From the NCBI RefSeq assembly GCF_004135975.1, contig NZ_CP026538.1, forward strand, positions 434,001-498,000: a stretch of 64,000 nucleotides of DNA, read 5' to 3'. A program made the translations under genes and the position numbers. The notes below the pieces were generated by a model. It ran no database searches, was not told the DNA's origin, and worked only from the letters and a program-made list of their open reading frames with translations. This stretch comes from Solidesulfovibrio carbinolicus. GTDB taxonomy: Bacteria > Desulfobacterota > Desulfovibrionia > Desulfovibrionales > Desulfovibrionaceae. Of the stretch, positions 17,119 through 24,881 are shown piece after piece; positions within the stretch are counted from its first letter, which is position 1; the number at the start of each line of letters is the position of its first letter.

Positions 17119-19786
17119 CCAGATCGTCGAGGATTTTTTGCTTGTAGCTTTGCACCAGCGGCTCGTTGTGCATGATCATGTCGAGCTGGCGGGTGTGCAT
17201 GAGCATGTAGCCGATGACGGTCAGCCCCCGCAGCATCTCGTCTTCCGGCCCGCCGTTGATGCGGGCGAACGACGCGTCTTCGTTGACCTCCACCACAAAG
17301 CCCTGAAGCTCCAAGATCTCGCCCACGAACTGCGCCCGCCGCCGCCGCCGGGAATACTCGGCCGCGCCGCCCTTGAACTGGAAGCTCACGTAGTTTTCCG
17401 ACGGCCGGTCGCCAACGAGCGTCTCCACAGTGCAGAAGTGGAACCCGAAGCGGGAGCTTAAACACATGTAATTGCGGGAAACCATGAAATAGTTGCGCTC
17501 GGCGAAGGACGAATGGGAGGCGGCCTCCAGGTGCGGGTTGGTGGAGGCCTGGACGATGATGGACATGAGCCCCCGTCCGTCCACCGGCGGCGGCCCCTGC
17601 CAGGGGATGGCGATGATGCCGTCCCACAAGGCCCCCACCGGAATAGAGCAGATTTCCTCCAGCTTGACGTACTTGCCGGGCACCTCGCCGACAAAGCCGT
17701 CGTCGAGGTTGATAAACCACCACTTCATGGCCGTGCCCTTGTACTTGAGCTGCTTGGCCGCCCGCTTGGAGAAGTGGAATTCCTGCCCGAAATTGAACAT
17801 CTCGGTGACGGATTTCTCGTGGCAAAAGCGGGTCACGTCGTGGAGCGTCTTGCAGTTTTCCGGAGCGAATTCCGGGGCGTTGGGGTCAATGAGCGACAGC
17901 GGCGTAATCTGATCCATGACCCGGCGCAGGATGGCGTGCATGGGGGTGATGCGCTCGGGCGCGGGCTGGCGCTGGGCTTCGGCCTCGGCCAGCAGTTCCT
18001 CCAGCCGGCCCGGATAGACGGCCCGGCCGTCGGCGTCCACGGTGACCTCGGTCCCCGGGGCCAGGCGGTGTGTGGCCCCGGCCAGGCCCATGATGGACGG
18101 CACGCGAAATTCCCGGGCCACGTTGGCCAGATGGCCGGCCGCGCCGCCCTTTTCCGTGACGATGGCCGCTGCCCGGTCGATGATGGAGGCGTAGCGCGGC
18201 GGGGCTTCCACGGCCACCAGCACCGCCCCGCGTGGAAATTGCAAGAGATCGGCCTCGCGGCGCACCACGAAGACCGGGCCGAAGCCCGCCCCGGGGCTGG
18301 CCGTGACGCCGCCGGAGAGCAGCGGCGTGCCGTGCACGCGGTCGCTTCCTCCCCCGGTCTGGCTCGGCAGCTGCACCAGCTCCCGGCATTGCAGGAAGGC
18401 AAGGCTCCCCGCAGCGTCGATGGCCCACTCCACGTCCACCGGCGCGCCGTACATGGCCTCCAGGGTGACGGTGGCCTCGGCCAGGGCCAGGGCCTGTTCG
18501 TCGGTGATGCTTGGCATAAGCGCCCGTTCGCCCGAGGTCTCCGTGCGGCACACGCCTTCGCCGGGCAGGCACAGGAAGGCCTGGTCCTTTTCCCGGATGT
18601 GGCGGGCCGTGAGCCGGGGCGGGCGCTCGCGCTCAAAGACGAATTCGTCGGTGCCGACCGATCCGTCCACCACGGACTTGGGCAGGCCAAAGGCGCTGTG
18701 GATGTGGATGGAGTCGTCGCGGATGTCCAGGGGATTGCGGGAATAGATGACCCCGCCGGCCACGGCGTCCACCATGGCCATCACCCCCACGCACATGGCC
18801 ACGTCCTCGTCGGGGATGCCCCGGTTGAGGCGGTAGGTCATGGCTTGGGGACTGTACTTGCTGGCGATGATCTCCTTGTAGGACTGGAGGATGTCCTCGG
18901 GGCCGACGTTGAGCTTGGAAGAAAACTGGCCGGCGAAGGTCTGGCCGGCCTCGTCCTCGCCCAGGGCCGAGCTGCGAAGCGACACCGACGCCTCGCGCCC
19001 CAGGGTGCGGCAAAGCGTCTCGTAGGCCCCCAGGATGGCCTTGGACACGTCGGAAGGCAGCTCGGCCTCGGTGATCTTGTTGCGGATCTGGGAGCTTAAA
19101 ATGAGCAGATTGCGCTGGTCGTCGGGGCCGGCGGTCTGGAGCAGGCGGTAGATTTCGTCCTTGAGGTCGTTGTGTTCGATGAGGCGGTGGTAGGCCCGGG
19201 CGGTGACGGCAAACCCCGGCGGCACGGGCAGGCCGGTGCGGCGCACGATTTCGCCCAGCCCGGCCATCTTGCCGCCCACCAGATCGGCCTGATCGCGGCC
19301 GGCCTGATCCAGGGGGATGACCAGATCGGGCGCGGTCTCCAGGGTGCACGAGCTGGCCAGGCATTCGCCAATGCGGCGCTGGATGTCCTTGATGCGGTTA
19401 TACAGCTCGGCGTACCGGCCGGGCGCGATGGCGTTTAAGTGCTCAATGATCTTGTAGACGTTGACGGACACGCCGGTGGAATGGGCGCGGATAAAGGCCA
19501 TGCCGAAGGTGCGCCGGCCGTTTAAGGCCTCTTCCATTTCGGTCATGAGCTCCAGGGCCTTTTTGTTGGCCGTGAGCAGCAGCTTGAAATGGTGGTAGCG
19601 CTTCTTGAACTCGGTCTGGATCTGCTCTTCGGTCAGGCCCTGGGGCGTCTCCGACTGGGTGTCGCAGAAAAGCCCCTTGACCGCGCGCGCGAGTTTGCCG
19701 AACACGTCGCCCCCGATGGCCGGAACCGGTCCGGGTTTCGGTTTTTTGCCGTCGTCCCTTGTATCGCTTCGATACAAGGAAGGCAA
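17048..19786 (-). CDS. PEP/pyruvate-binding (PEP synthase-like) protein with extra C-terminal domain
   Basis: A 912-residue cytoplasmic protein. Residues about 1-150 are a helical N-terminal extension. About 155-480 are a pyruvate phosphate dikinase/PEP synthase ATP-grasp domain (VGGKMAGLGEI, GFAVTARAY, SSALGEDEAGQTFAGQF, YSRNPLD, VEWAID). About 510-600 are the PEP-utilising mobile domain with the swivelling His in EKGGAAGHLANVAREF. The last 300 residues are not the usual TIM-barrel PEP-binding domain and are not recognised. The protein may therefore phosphorylate or bind something other than pyruvate. A 10-bp perfect inverted repeat (19757-19779) overlaps codons 3-10. The 3' end overlaps the convergent FAD enzyme by 71 bp. 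Confidence 0.8.
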   Translation of the reverse strand: MPSLYRSDTRDDGKKPKPGPVPAIGGDVFGKLARAVKGLFCDTQSETPQGLTEEQIQTEFKKRYHHFKLLLTANKKALELMTEMEEALNGRRTFGMAFIRAHSTGVSVNVYKIIEHLNAIAPGRYAELYNRIKDIQRRIGECLASSCTLETAPDLVIPLDQAGRDQADLVGGKMAGLGEIVRRTGLPVPPGFAVTARAYHRLIEHNDLKDEIYRLLQTAGPDDQRNLLILSSQIRNKITEAELPSDVSKAILGAYETLCRTLGREASVSLRSSALGEDEAGQTFAGQFSSKLNVGPEDILQSYKEIIASKYSPQAMTYRLNRGIPDEDVAMCVGVMAMVDAVAGGVIYSRNPLDIRDDSIHIHSAFGLPKSVVDGSVGTDEFVFERERPPRLTARHIREKDQAFLCLPGEGVCRTETSGERALMPSITDEQALALAEATVTLEAMYGAPVDVEWAIDAAGSLAFLQCRELVQLPSQTGGGSDRVHGTPLLSGGVTASPGAGFGPVFVVRREADLLQFPRGAVLVAVEAPPRYASIIDRAAAIVTEKGGAAGHLANVAREFRVPSIMGLAGATHRLAPGTEVTVDADGRAVYPGRLEELLAEAEAQRQPAPERITPMHAILRRVMDQITPLSLIDPNAPEFAPENCKTLHDVTRFCHEKSVTEMFNFGQEFHFSKRAAKQLKYKGTAMKWWFINLDDGFVGEVPGKYVKLEEICSIPVGALWDGIIAIPWQGPPPVDGRGLMSIIVQASTNPHLEAASHSSFAERNYFMVSRNYMCLSSRFGFHFCTVETLVGDRPSENYVSFQFKGGAAEYSRRRRRAQFVGEILELQGFVVEVNEDASFARINGGPEDEMLRGLTVIGYMLMHTRQLDMIMHNEPLVQSYKQKILDDLVKVVGHPLHAPPPCPAPAAETTA
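19757..19779. promoter_or_regulatory. Perfect 10-bp inverted repeat at the start of the PEP-synthase-like gene
   Basis: CCTTGTATCG and CGATACAAGG are separated by CTT. The element lies inside the first codons of the minus-strand gene starting at 19786. It could be a repressor operator, a translation-controlling hairpin at the start region, or coincidence. AT-containing palindromes of this quality are otherwise rare in the GC-rich part of this window. Confidence 0.4.
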
Positions 19787-19856
19787 TGCAACCGAAGGCG
19801 CGCCCTGGCTTTCCGCCGCCTCTCCCTGGGAGCGTCAAGACGCTGCCGGTCCGCCC

Positions 19857-20876
19857 TTATGCTCCCGCCCCCACATCCCCGGCCATGCGCCAGCCGTTGC
19901 GGCCGGCTTTTTTGGCCGCGTACATGGCTGCGTCGGCCAGCCGCAACAGCTCGCCGCCGCGCGTCGCGTCGTCCGGGTAAAAGGCCACGCCGACGCTGCC
20001 GCCCAACCGACACACCGCGCCCCGCGCCTCGAACGGTTCGGCCAGGGCCGACACCATTTTGGCGGCGATGGCCGACGCGTTGTCCGGTTCGCCGATGCCC
20101 GGGGTCACGGCCACGAACTCGTCGCCGCCAAGGCGCGCCACCGTGTCCGAACGCCGTACGCAGCCGGCGATGCGCTTGGCCGCCATGGCCAACACCATAT
20201 CGCCCACCTCGTGACCGTGCACGTCGTTGACGTCCTTGAACCGGTCCAGATCGATGAAATAGACCGCCACCCGCTCCCCGCGCCTTTCGGCCTGGCCGAT
20301 GGCTTGGCGCAGCCGGTCCATGTAGAGCGCCCGGCCCGGCAACCCGGTCAGGCCGTCATGGAGCGAAAGCCGCGTGAAAAGCTCCTCGGCCCGCTTGCGC
20401 TCGGTGATGTCGTTGATGATGCCGTCATAAGCCACAAGCCTGCCGGCGGCGTCGAAACGCAGCACCGGCGTGTTGCGCACATGGCGCACCGTGCCGTCCT
20501 TGTGGAGGATGCGGTGCTCGAAAGGCCCGGTGTCCTCGCCGGCCAGCAGTCGGGCCGCGTTTTCCAGCACCAAGGGCCGGTCCTCGGGCGGAGCCATGTC
20601 CAGCCACAGCATGGGGTTGGCTCGGTACTCGTCGGCCGTGTAGCCGGTGACCGCCTCGCAGTTGGGGCCGTGGTCCGTGGCCACAGCTCGGCCGCCTTGC
20701 ACCGTCACCGTATAGACATAGTCCGTCACCGATTCGAGGAGCCGGCGATAGCGTTCCTCGCCCTGGCGCAGCACCCGCTCCGTTTCCTGCAACCGGTCCC
20801 GCTCGGCTTCCAGATCGGCCACGCGACGCCGCAAGACCGCGACCTCGGTCCGCAACTCCGCTCCGTCGTCCACCAT
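19857..20876 (-). CDS. PAS-GGDEF diguanylate cyclase
   Basis: A 339-residue soluble protein. A coiled-coil (about 1-40) leads into a PAS domain with PAC tail (about 40-165; DYVYTVTVQGG, FEHRILHKDGTVRHVRNTPV) and a GGDEF domain (about 175-335). The active-site signature is RLGGDEFVAV, with GLPGRALYMDRL at its start and the metal-binding FIDLDRFKDVND, so it should be an active cyclase making cyclic di-GMP. The RxxD inhibitory site is not evident. The start has GGAGGTG at good spacing. It probably responds to a small ligand or redox state via PAS, but the signal is unknown. Confidence 0.9.
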   Translation of the reverse strand: MVDDGAELRTEVAVLRRRVADLEAERDRLQETERVLRQGEERYRRLLESVTDYVYTVTVQGGRAVATDHGPNCEAVTGYTADEYRANPMLWLDMAPPEDRPLVLENAARLLAGEDTGPFEHRILHKDGTVRHVRNTPVLRFDAAGRLVAYDGIINDITERKRAEELFTRLSLHDGLTGLPGRALYMDRLRQAIGQAERRGERVAVYFIDLDRFKDVNDVHGHEVGDMVLAMAAKRIAGCVRRSDTVARLGGDEFVAVTPGIGEPDNASAIAAKMVSALAEPFEARGAVCRLGGSVGVAFYPDDATRGGELLRLADAAMYAAKKAGRNGWRMAGDVGAGA

Positions 20877-21015
20877 GGCGCACCTCCAGGCTGGGCCACA
20901 CGACGCTAGCCCAAAAACATGCCGCTGTCACCGCGCCGCCCGCCGTCCCTTGCCAAGCCACTCCCCAAGGCGTACCAGCAGACAAAGGGAAACCTGCATC
21001 CCCGGAGTGTCCACC

Positions 21016-21759
21016 ATGGCCATCGGGTCCGATTACGCCGACGATCTCAAAAACGAAGTGCTCAGCGAAATGGCGGACAACTTCTTTTCCCGCCGCTGCC
21101 GCCTCGACGAACGCCTGGAAAACTTCGCCTCCCTGCTCGAACGCGTTAAACGTCGGGCCACACCCGCCGTCGATGCCGTCCAGAACCTGCGCCGGCTGCT
21201 TTTGTGCCGCTCCGAAGCCGACGCGTTCTTGCAAAGCCTGGGCATCGACGCCGCGACCCTCGCCCCGGCCTGCCAATTCCCGACCAGCGCCAAACCCCTG
21301 GCCCTGACCGCCGCTGGCCGCTACCGCAAGGCCGTGCGGCGCGCCTACGCCGTCATGCGAAACGCCGTCGAAACCTACAACGACGGCGGCTACGTCTCCG
21401 ACCCCCGCCAGCCCGGCCGCAAAATGGCCGCTCCAGGCTACGAGCTCCTCCACAGCGTCGCCGAAAGCATCAACGACGAAGTCCAGGCCGTCAACGCCAG
21501 CCAGTGCCCCTCCGACATGCTGCGCTTCTCCCGGTCCCTCGACCCCGGCCGCCTGGACCAGGAAAGCGCCTGCGGCAGCGTCGGCGACCTGTGCAGCCTA
21601 AACGACGACCTCGCCTACAAACCCCTCGACCCCGCCACCTTTGACGTGCCCCACCTGCCCACGCCGCCGCCGGTCGAAGAGGTTGAGGAACGTCTGACGG
21701 CCCTGGCCGACGCCGTGCGCCAAAGCGACCCCAAAGCGGCGGATGCGGCGTTGGGGTGA
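21016..21759 (+). CDS. Conserved-type hypothetical protein, helical, cytoplasmic
   Basis: A 247-residue, hydrophilic, mostly helical protein with no signal peptide or membrane helix and no domain I recognise. It is rich in Arg/Asp pairs (FFSRRCRLDERLENFASLLERVKRR) and ends in a Pro-rich segment (HLPTPPPVEEVEERL) and a short helix. Codon use is that of the host. The ATG at 21016 is preceded by CGGAG. It is divergent from the diguanylate cyclase gene and convergent with the STAS gene, with palindromes in between. Function unknown. Confidence 0.6.
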   Translation: MAIGSDYADDLKNEVLSEMADNFFSRRCRLDERLENFASLLERVKRRATPAVDAVQNLRRLLLCRSEADAFLQSLGIDAATLAPACQFPTSAKPLALTAAGRYRKAVRRAYAVMRNAVETYNDGGYVSDPRQPGRKMAAPGYELLHSVAESINDEVQAVNASQCPSDMLRFSRSLDPGRLDQESACGSVGDLCSLNDDLAYKPLDPATFDVPHLPTPPPVEEVEERLTALADAVRQSDPKAADAALG

Positions 21760-21792
21760 GGAGAAGGGAAGGGTAAAGAGTGCCTTGGCGGC

Positions 21793-21932
21793 CGGGGGCT
21801 CAGCCCCCCGGACCCCCGACATGGGCGGGGACGGTCGGTCGGTTGGGAAGGACGTCGGCGGGCGGCAGGCCCGAGAGAGCGGGAGCACCATGTGGGGTTT
21901 CCAAAGGGGCTCAGCCCCTTTGGCCGCCGGAG
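21793..21932. repeat. Palindromic repeats between convergent genes, including one 40-bp repeat copy
   Basis: Two GC-rich palindromes occur: GGGGGCTCAGCCCCC at about 21794-21808, and AAAGGGGCTCAGCCCCTTT at 21903-21921. The second lies within a 40-bp block (21893-21932) that recurs exactly at 48852-48891. Both blocks end in CCGCCGGAG and sit a few bases before a minus-strand gene's stop codon. They probably serve as bidirectional terminators or a dispersed REP-like element. Confidence 0.6.
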
Positions 21933-21945
21933 ACACTCTTCGCCT

Positions 21946-22308
21946 TTAGAGGTCGCTGGCCAGGAGCAGTTCTTCCTGGTCCATGTCGGGGTGCAGGTCG
22001 TAGGCGATCTGGAAAAAAGCGTGCAGGTCGCGCAGCCGCAGTTCGTCGGCCACGGCGGGGGTTGGGTTGGCCAGGATGAGGCGGCGGCCTTTGGTGGCCA
22101 GGGCGGTTTGCAGCCGCACCAGCGCGCCCACGCCGCTGCTGTCGATGCTGGGCGTCTGGGTCAGGTCCAGGACGCTGACGGCGTAGCGGCCGATGGTGGC
22201 GGTTTCGAGAACAGCGGTTTCGAGTTCCAGGGCGGCGGGGTTGCCCAGAGGCCCGTCGGAGCGGGCCCACAGGACGCCGTGGCGGTTGGTGATGGCTATG
22301 CGGCTCAT
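21946..22308 (-). CDS. STAS-domain protein (anti-sigma factor antagonist-like)
   Basis: A 120-residue single STAS domain. The central segment VLDLTQTPSIDSSGVGALVRLQ contains the SpoIIAA-type conserved loop D-S-S-G with a Ser that is phosphorylated in partner-switch systems. The N-terminus is a beta strand, ITNRHGVLWARSDG, and the rest fits the STAS beta/alpha order. The ATG at 22308 is chosen (a TTG 60 bases earlier is possible). No serine kinase or phosphatase gene is adjacent. Likely a cytosolic switch protein in a signalling pathway of unknown output. Confidence 0.78.
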   Translation of the reverse strand: MSRIAITNRHGVLWARSDGPLGNPAALELETAVLETATIGRYAVSVLDLTQTPSIDSSGVGALVRLQTALATKGRRLILANPTPAVADELRLRDLHAFFQIAYDLHPDMDQEELLLASDL

Positions 22309-22437
22309 GATCTGGGTGTGTCCGTGGCTGGCCGTATCGGCCGCGTCGATGGGGCAGGATAGCCGCAAGCCGGCGCGGCGCGCAAGGGGAAAGGCCGGAT
22401 CATGAAAGAGTGTTCACCTGGGAGAAGGGGGAGGGGG

Positions 22438-22460
22438 GACCGCCGGCCGGGCCGGCGGTC
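22438..22460 (-). terminator. GC-rich hairpin after the zinc-ribbon gene
   Basis: A 10-bp perfect stem (GACCGCCGGC with GCCGGCGGTC) and 3-nt loop start 4 bp past the minus-strand stop at 22464. The pyrimidine-rich CCCCCCTCCCC follows instead of a T-run. Confidence 0.5.
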
Positions 22461-22463
22461 GGC

Positions 22464-22700
22464 TTAGAACTTGTACCACGCCAGCAGGTTGAAGGACTGG
22501 TAGCCGTTGTCCGGGTCTTCGGCATAGCGGCAGCCGAGGCTGTTGTCCTCGTCCTTGTGGCGGATGTCGCAATTGGAGTTGCGGAAAAAGGTGCATTCGT
22601 TGTTGTTGCACACGAGTATTTCGCCCCAGCCGGATTCCGGGGGGCCGATCCAGGATTGGAGTTTGGCTTGGCAGTGGGGGCAATAGCGGTCTTCAAGCAT
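22464..22700 (-). CDS. Small zinc-ribbon-like protein
   Basis: A 78-residue protein. It has CPHC near the start (residues 7-10) and C-x4-C (CNNNEC) about 20 residues later, so it can form a four-Cys treble-clef or zinc-ribbon site, with two further Cys (CDI, CRY) downstream. The remainder is polar and ends in an aromatic stretch (YQSFNLLAWYKF). A GGAG site precedes the ATG. No catalytic domain is visible. It could bind nucleic acid or protein. It sits between STAS and CBS/ACT genes, both on the same strand, with hairpins on either side, so it is probably a separate transcript. Confidence 0.65.
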   Translation of the reverse strand: MLEDRYCPHCQAKLQSWIGPPESGWGEILVCNNNECTFFRNSNCDIRHKDEDNSLGCRYAEDPDNGYQSFNLLAWYKF

Positions 22701-22764
22701 GTGGTGGCGCTCCTTGGCGGCGTGGCCCGGCGATTGCCGTAACCCATGGGCACAATAAGCATGA

Positions 22765-22801
22765 TCCCGCCGCCGTCAACCATGGGGCGACGGCGGCGGG
22801 A
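22765..22801 (-). terminator. Strong hairpin after the CBS/ACT gene
   Basis: A 13-bp perfect stem (TCCCGCCGCCGTC with GACGGCGGCGGGA) and 11-nt loop lie 30 bp past the stop of the gene ending at 22832. There is no T-run. Confidence 0.5.
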
Positions 22802-22831
22802 CCGGCTGGCTCAGGCTGAAGGCACGGGGGC

Positions 22832-23494
22832 TTACATGACGTCCTTGGCCCAGTAGAGCAGGTTGTGGTTGGCCTTGAGGCGCGCGACCACCTCCTGGGC
22901 CTTGGCGTCGTCCATGGGGCGCACGCGGATGTAGACCTTGCGGGTTTCCGGGGCATCGTCGTCGTAGTTGGTGAGGATGCTCAAGATGCGCACGTCGTGG
23001 GCCTTGAGGTCGTCGAGGATGGTCTTGAGGCTGCCGGCGACGTTGGGCAGTTCGAAGGCGAGCTGGAGGCCGCCGCTTAACACGCCGGTGATGCTGACGA
23101 GAACCTTGAAGATGTCGCTGTCGGTGATGACGCCGACGACCAGGCCCTTGGCGTCGACCACGGGCATGCCGCCGACGTTGTGGCGCAGCATGAGCACGGC
23201 GGCCTTTTCCACGGTGTCGTCGGGGCTGACGCTGATGACCGTCTTGGTCATGATGTCGCCGACCTTGATTTCGGACAGCAGGTAGTACAGCTCGTGCATG
23301 TCCAGGGTGGTGGCCTTGGAGGGCGAGGCCTCCTTGACGTCGCGGTCGGTGACGATGCCGACGAGGCGGCCGTCGTCGTCGACCACGGGCAGCCGGCCGA
23401 AACCGTTTTCCTTCATGAGCTTGGCGGCCTTCATGATGGAGGTGGTCGCCTTGGCCGTGACCGGGGTCTTGCTCATCCAATCCTTAATCAGCAT
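22832..23494 (-). CDS. CBS-pair plus ACT-like protein (AcuB-like)
   Basis: A 220-residue soluble protein. It starts MLIKDWMSKTPVTA, the usual opening of AcuB-type CBS proteins. CBS1 (about 1-60) includes GRLPVVDDDGRLVGIVTDRDV, and CBS2 (about 75-135) includes GGMPVVDAKGLVVGVITDSDIF. The last 80 residues form a small ACT-like fold (LQLAFELPNVAGSLKTILDDLKAHDVRILSILT). CBS pairs bind adenosine nucleotides and ACT domains bind amino acids, so it is probably an allosteric sensor. The ATG at 23494 follows AAGGAG, so longer upstream in-frame codons are not used. Its target is unknown. Confidence 0.85.
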   Translation of the reverse strand: MLIKDWMSKTPVTAKATTSIMKAAKLMKENGFGRLPVVDDDGRLVGIVTDRDVKEASPSKATTLDMHELYYLLSEIKVGDIMTKTVISVSPDDTVEKAAVLMLRHNVGGMPVVDAKGLVVGVITDSDIFKVLVSITGVLSGGLQLAFELPNVAGSLKTILDDLKAHDVRILSILTNYDDDAPETRKVYIRVRPMDDAKAQEVVARLKANHNLLYWAKDVM

Positions 23495-23648
23495 GTGCGT
23501 CTCCTTGACGGTCCCTTGAGGGCGGGCCGTTTGTGGTATAAGGCCCGGAGGTCGCGCGGCGCGTCGGCGTCGGGACACTTGGTTTCAGCTATACGTGTTT
23601 CCGCCATTATTTCAAGCCATTCCAGGCAGCCCAAAAAGGAAAATATCC

Positions 23649-24860
23649 ATGCAGGCCCTCCTTTATCGTCGCAGCGTCTGGCGCTATCTGGCCTGCGCCG
23701 CCGCCGCCAGACTGGCTCCCCGGCGTTTTTTTCCTTCCCTGGCCCCGCTTTCCCTGGAAACCGTGCCCTTTGACCCGCCAAAAGGCTGGCTGGCGCTGGT
23801 TCCCCGGCTGTGCGGCATCTGCGGTTCCGATCTGGGGCTGTTGCGCGGGGCCGAGTCGCCGCTGCTTGAGCCTTACGCCAGTTTGCCCTTCATTTTGGGT
23901 CACGAGATGGTGGCGACCTTGGCCGAGGACGCGCCCGGGCTGGGTCTGTCCGCCGGGGCGCGGGTGGTGGTGGAGCCGGGGCTGCCCTGCCAGACGCGAA
24001 ACCTGCCGCCCTGCCGCAGCTGCCGGGAGGGGCGCTACAACCGTTGCGAGCGGTTTTTGGACGGCGAACTGCCGCCGGGGTCGTTTCTGGGGTTCACCCG
24101 CCGGGCCGGCGGGGCCATGGCCACGCGCACGGCGGCCCACCCCTCGCGCATCCTGGCCGTGCCGGAGGGGCTTGGCGACGAGGAGGCGGTGCTGACCGAC
24201 TCCCTGGCCTCGGCGCTCCAGCCGGTGCTGGACCATTATCCGGCCGACGGGGCCACGGTGCTGGTCATTGGCGCGGGCATCGTCGGGCAGCACGTGGTGC
24301 GTTGCTTAAAGGCCCTGGGCGGCGATTTCCGGGTGCTCGTGGCGGCGCGCCACGGCAGGCAGGCCGAGCTGGCCCGGGCCGGCGGGGCCGACGAGGTCAT
24401 CGCCGCCCGCACCCGCCTGGAGCTGGCCGAGGCCCTGGGCGCGCGCTATCTGCCGACGACCTTGGGCGGCGGCAACATTGAGGGCGGGGCGGACATGGTT
24501 TTCGACTGCGTGGGTGGTTCGCGCACCTTTGCCGACGCCCTGGTCGCCCTGGCGGCGGGCGGGCGCTACGTCATGGTGGGGGCCGGAGCGACCCTCACCG
24601 GCGTGGACGTGTCGAGCCTGTGGTTTCGGGAACTGACCGTGGCCGGCTCGTCAGGCTGCGCCACCGGGCCGGACCCCCGCCGGGGCGGGGAGCGGGTGCG
24701 CACCTACGCCCTGGCCCTGGAGCTCTTGGCCTCGGGGGCCTACCCCACGGCCGGGCTGCTGAGCCATCTGTTCCCACTGGTCCGCTGGCGCGAGGCCTTT
24801 GGCGCGGCTTTTGACAAACGCGCCTCGGGCAGCGTCAAGGTGGCCTTCGACCTGCGTTGA
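23649..24860 (+). CDS. Zinc-dependent medium-chain dehydrogenase
   Basis: A 403-residue MDR-family oxidoreductase. The catalytic-zinc Cys is in RLCGICGSDL, followed by GHEMV. A structural-zinc-like Cys set is visible in PCQTRNLPPCRSCREGRYNRC. The NAD(P)-binding Rossmann segment is VLVIGAGIVGQHVVRCLKALG, followed by DMVFDCVGGSRTFADALVALA. The N-terminus carries about 45 extra residues (hydrophobic then Arg/Pro-rich) compared with typical alcohol dehydrogenases. It probably oxidises or reduces a small alcohol or polyol; substrate unknown. It stands alone, divergent from the CBS/ACT gene and convergent with the hybrid kinase. Confidence 0.85.
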   Translation: MQALLYRRSVWRYLACAAAARLAPRRFFPSLAPLSLETVPFDPPKGWLALVPRLCGICGSDLGLLRGAESPLLEPYASLPFILGHEMVATLAEDAPGLGLSAGARVVVEPGLPCQTRNLPPCRSCREGRYNRCERFLDGELPPGSFLGFTRRAGGAMATRTAAHPSRILAVPEGLGDEEAVLTDSLASALQPVLDHYPADGATVLVIGAGIVGQHVVRCLKALGGDFRVLVAARHGRQAELARAGGADEVIAARTRLELAEALGARYLPTTLGGGNIEGGADMVFDCVGGSRTFADALVALAAGGRYVMVGAGATLTGVDVSSLWFRELTVAGSSGCATGPDPRRGGERVRTYALALELLASGAYPTAGLLSHLFPLVRWREAFGAAFDKRASGSVKVAFDLR

Positions 24861-24881
24861 GTCCGGGCGGCAACGCCGCCG

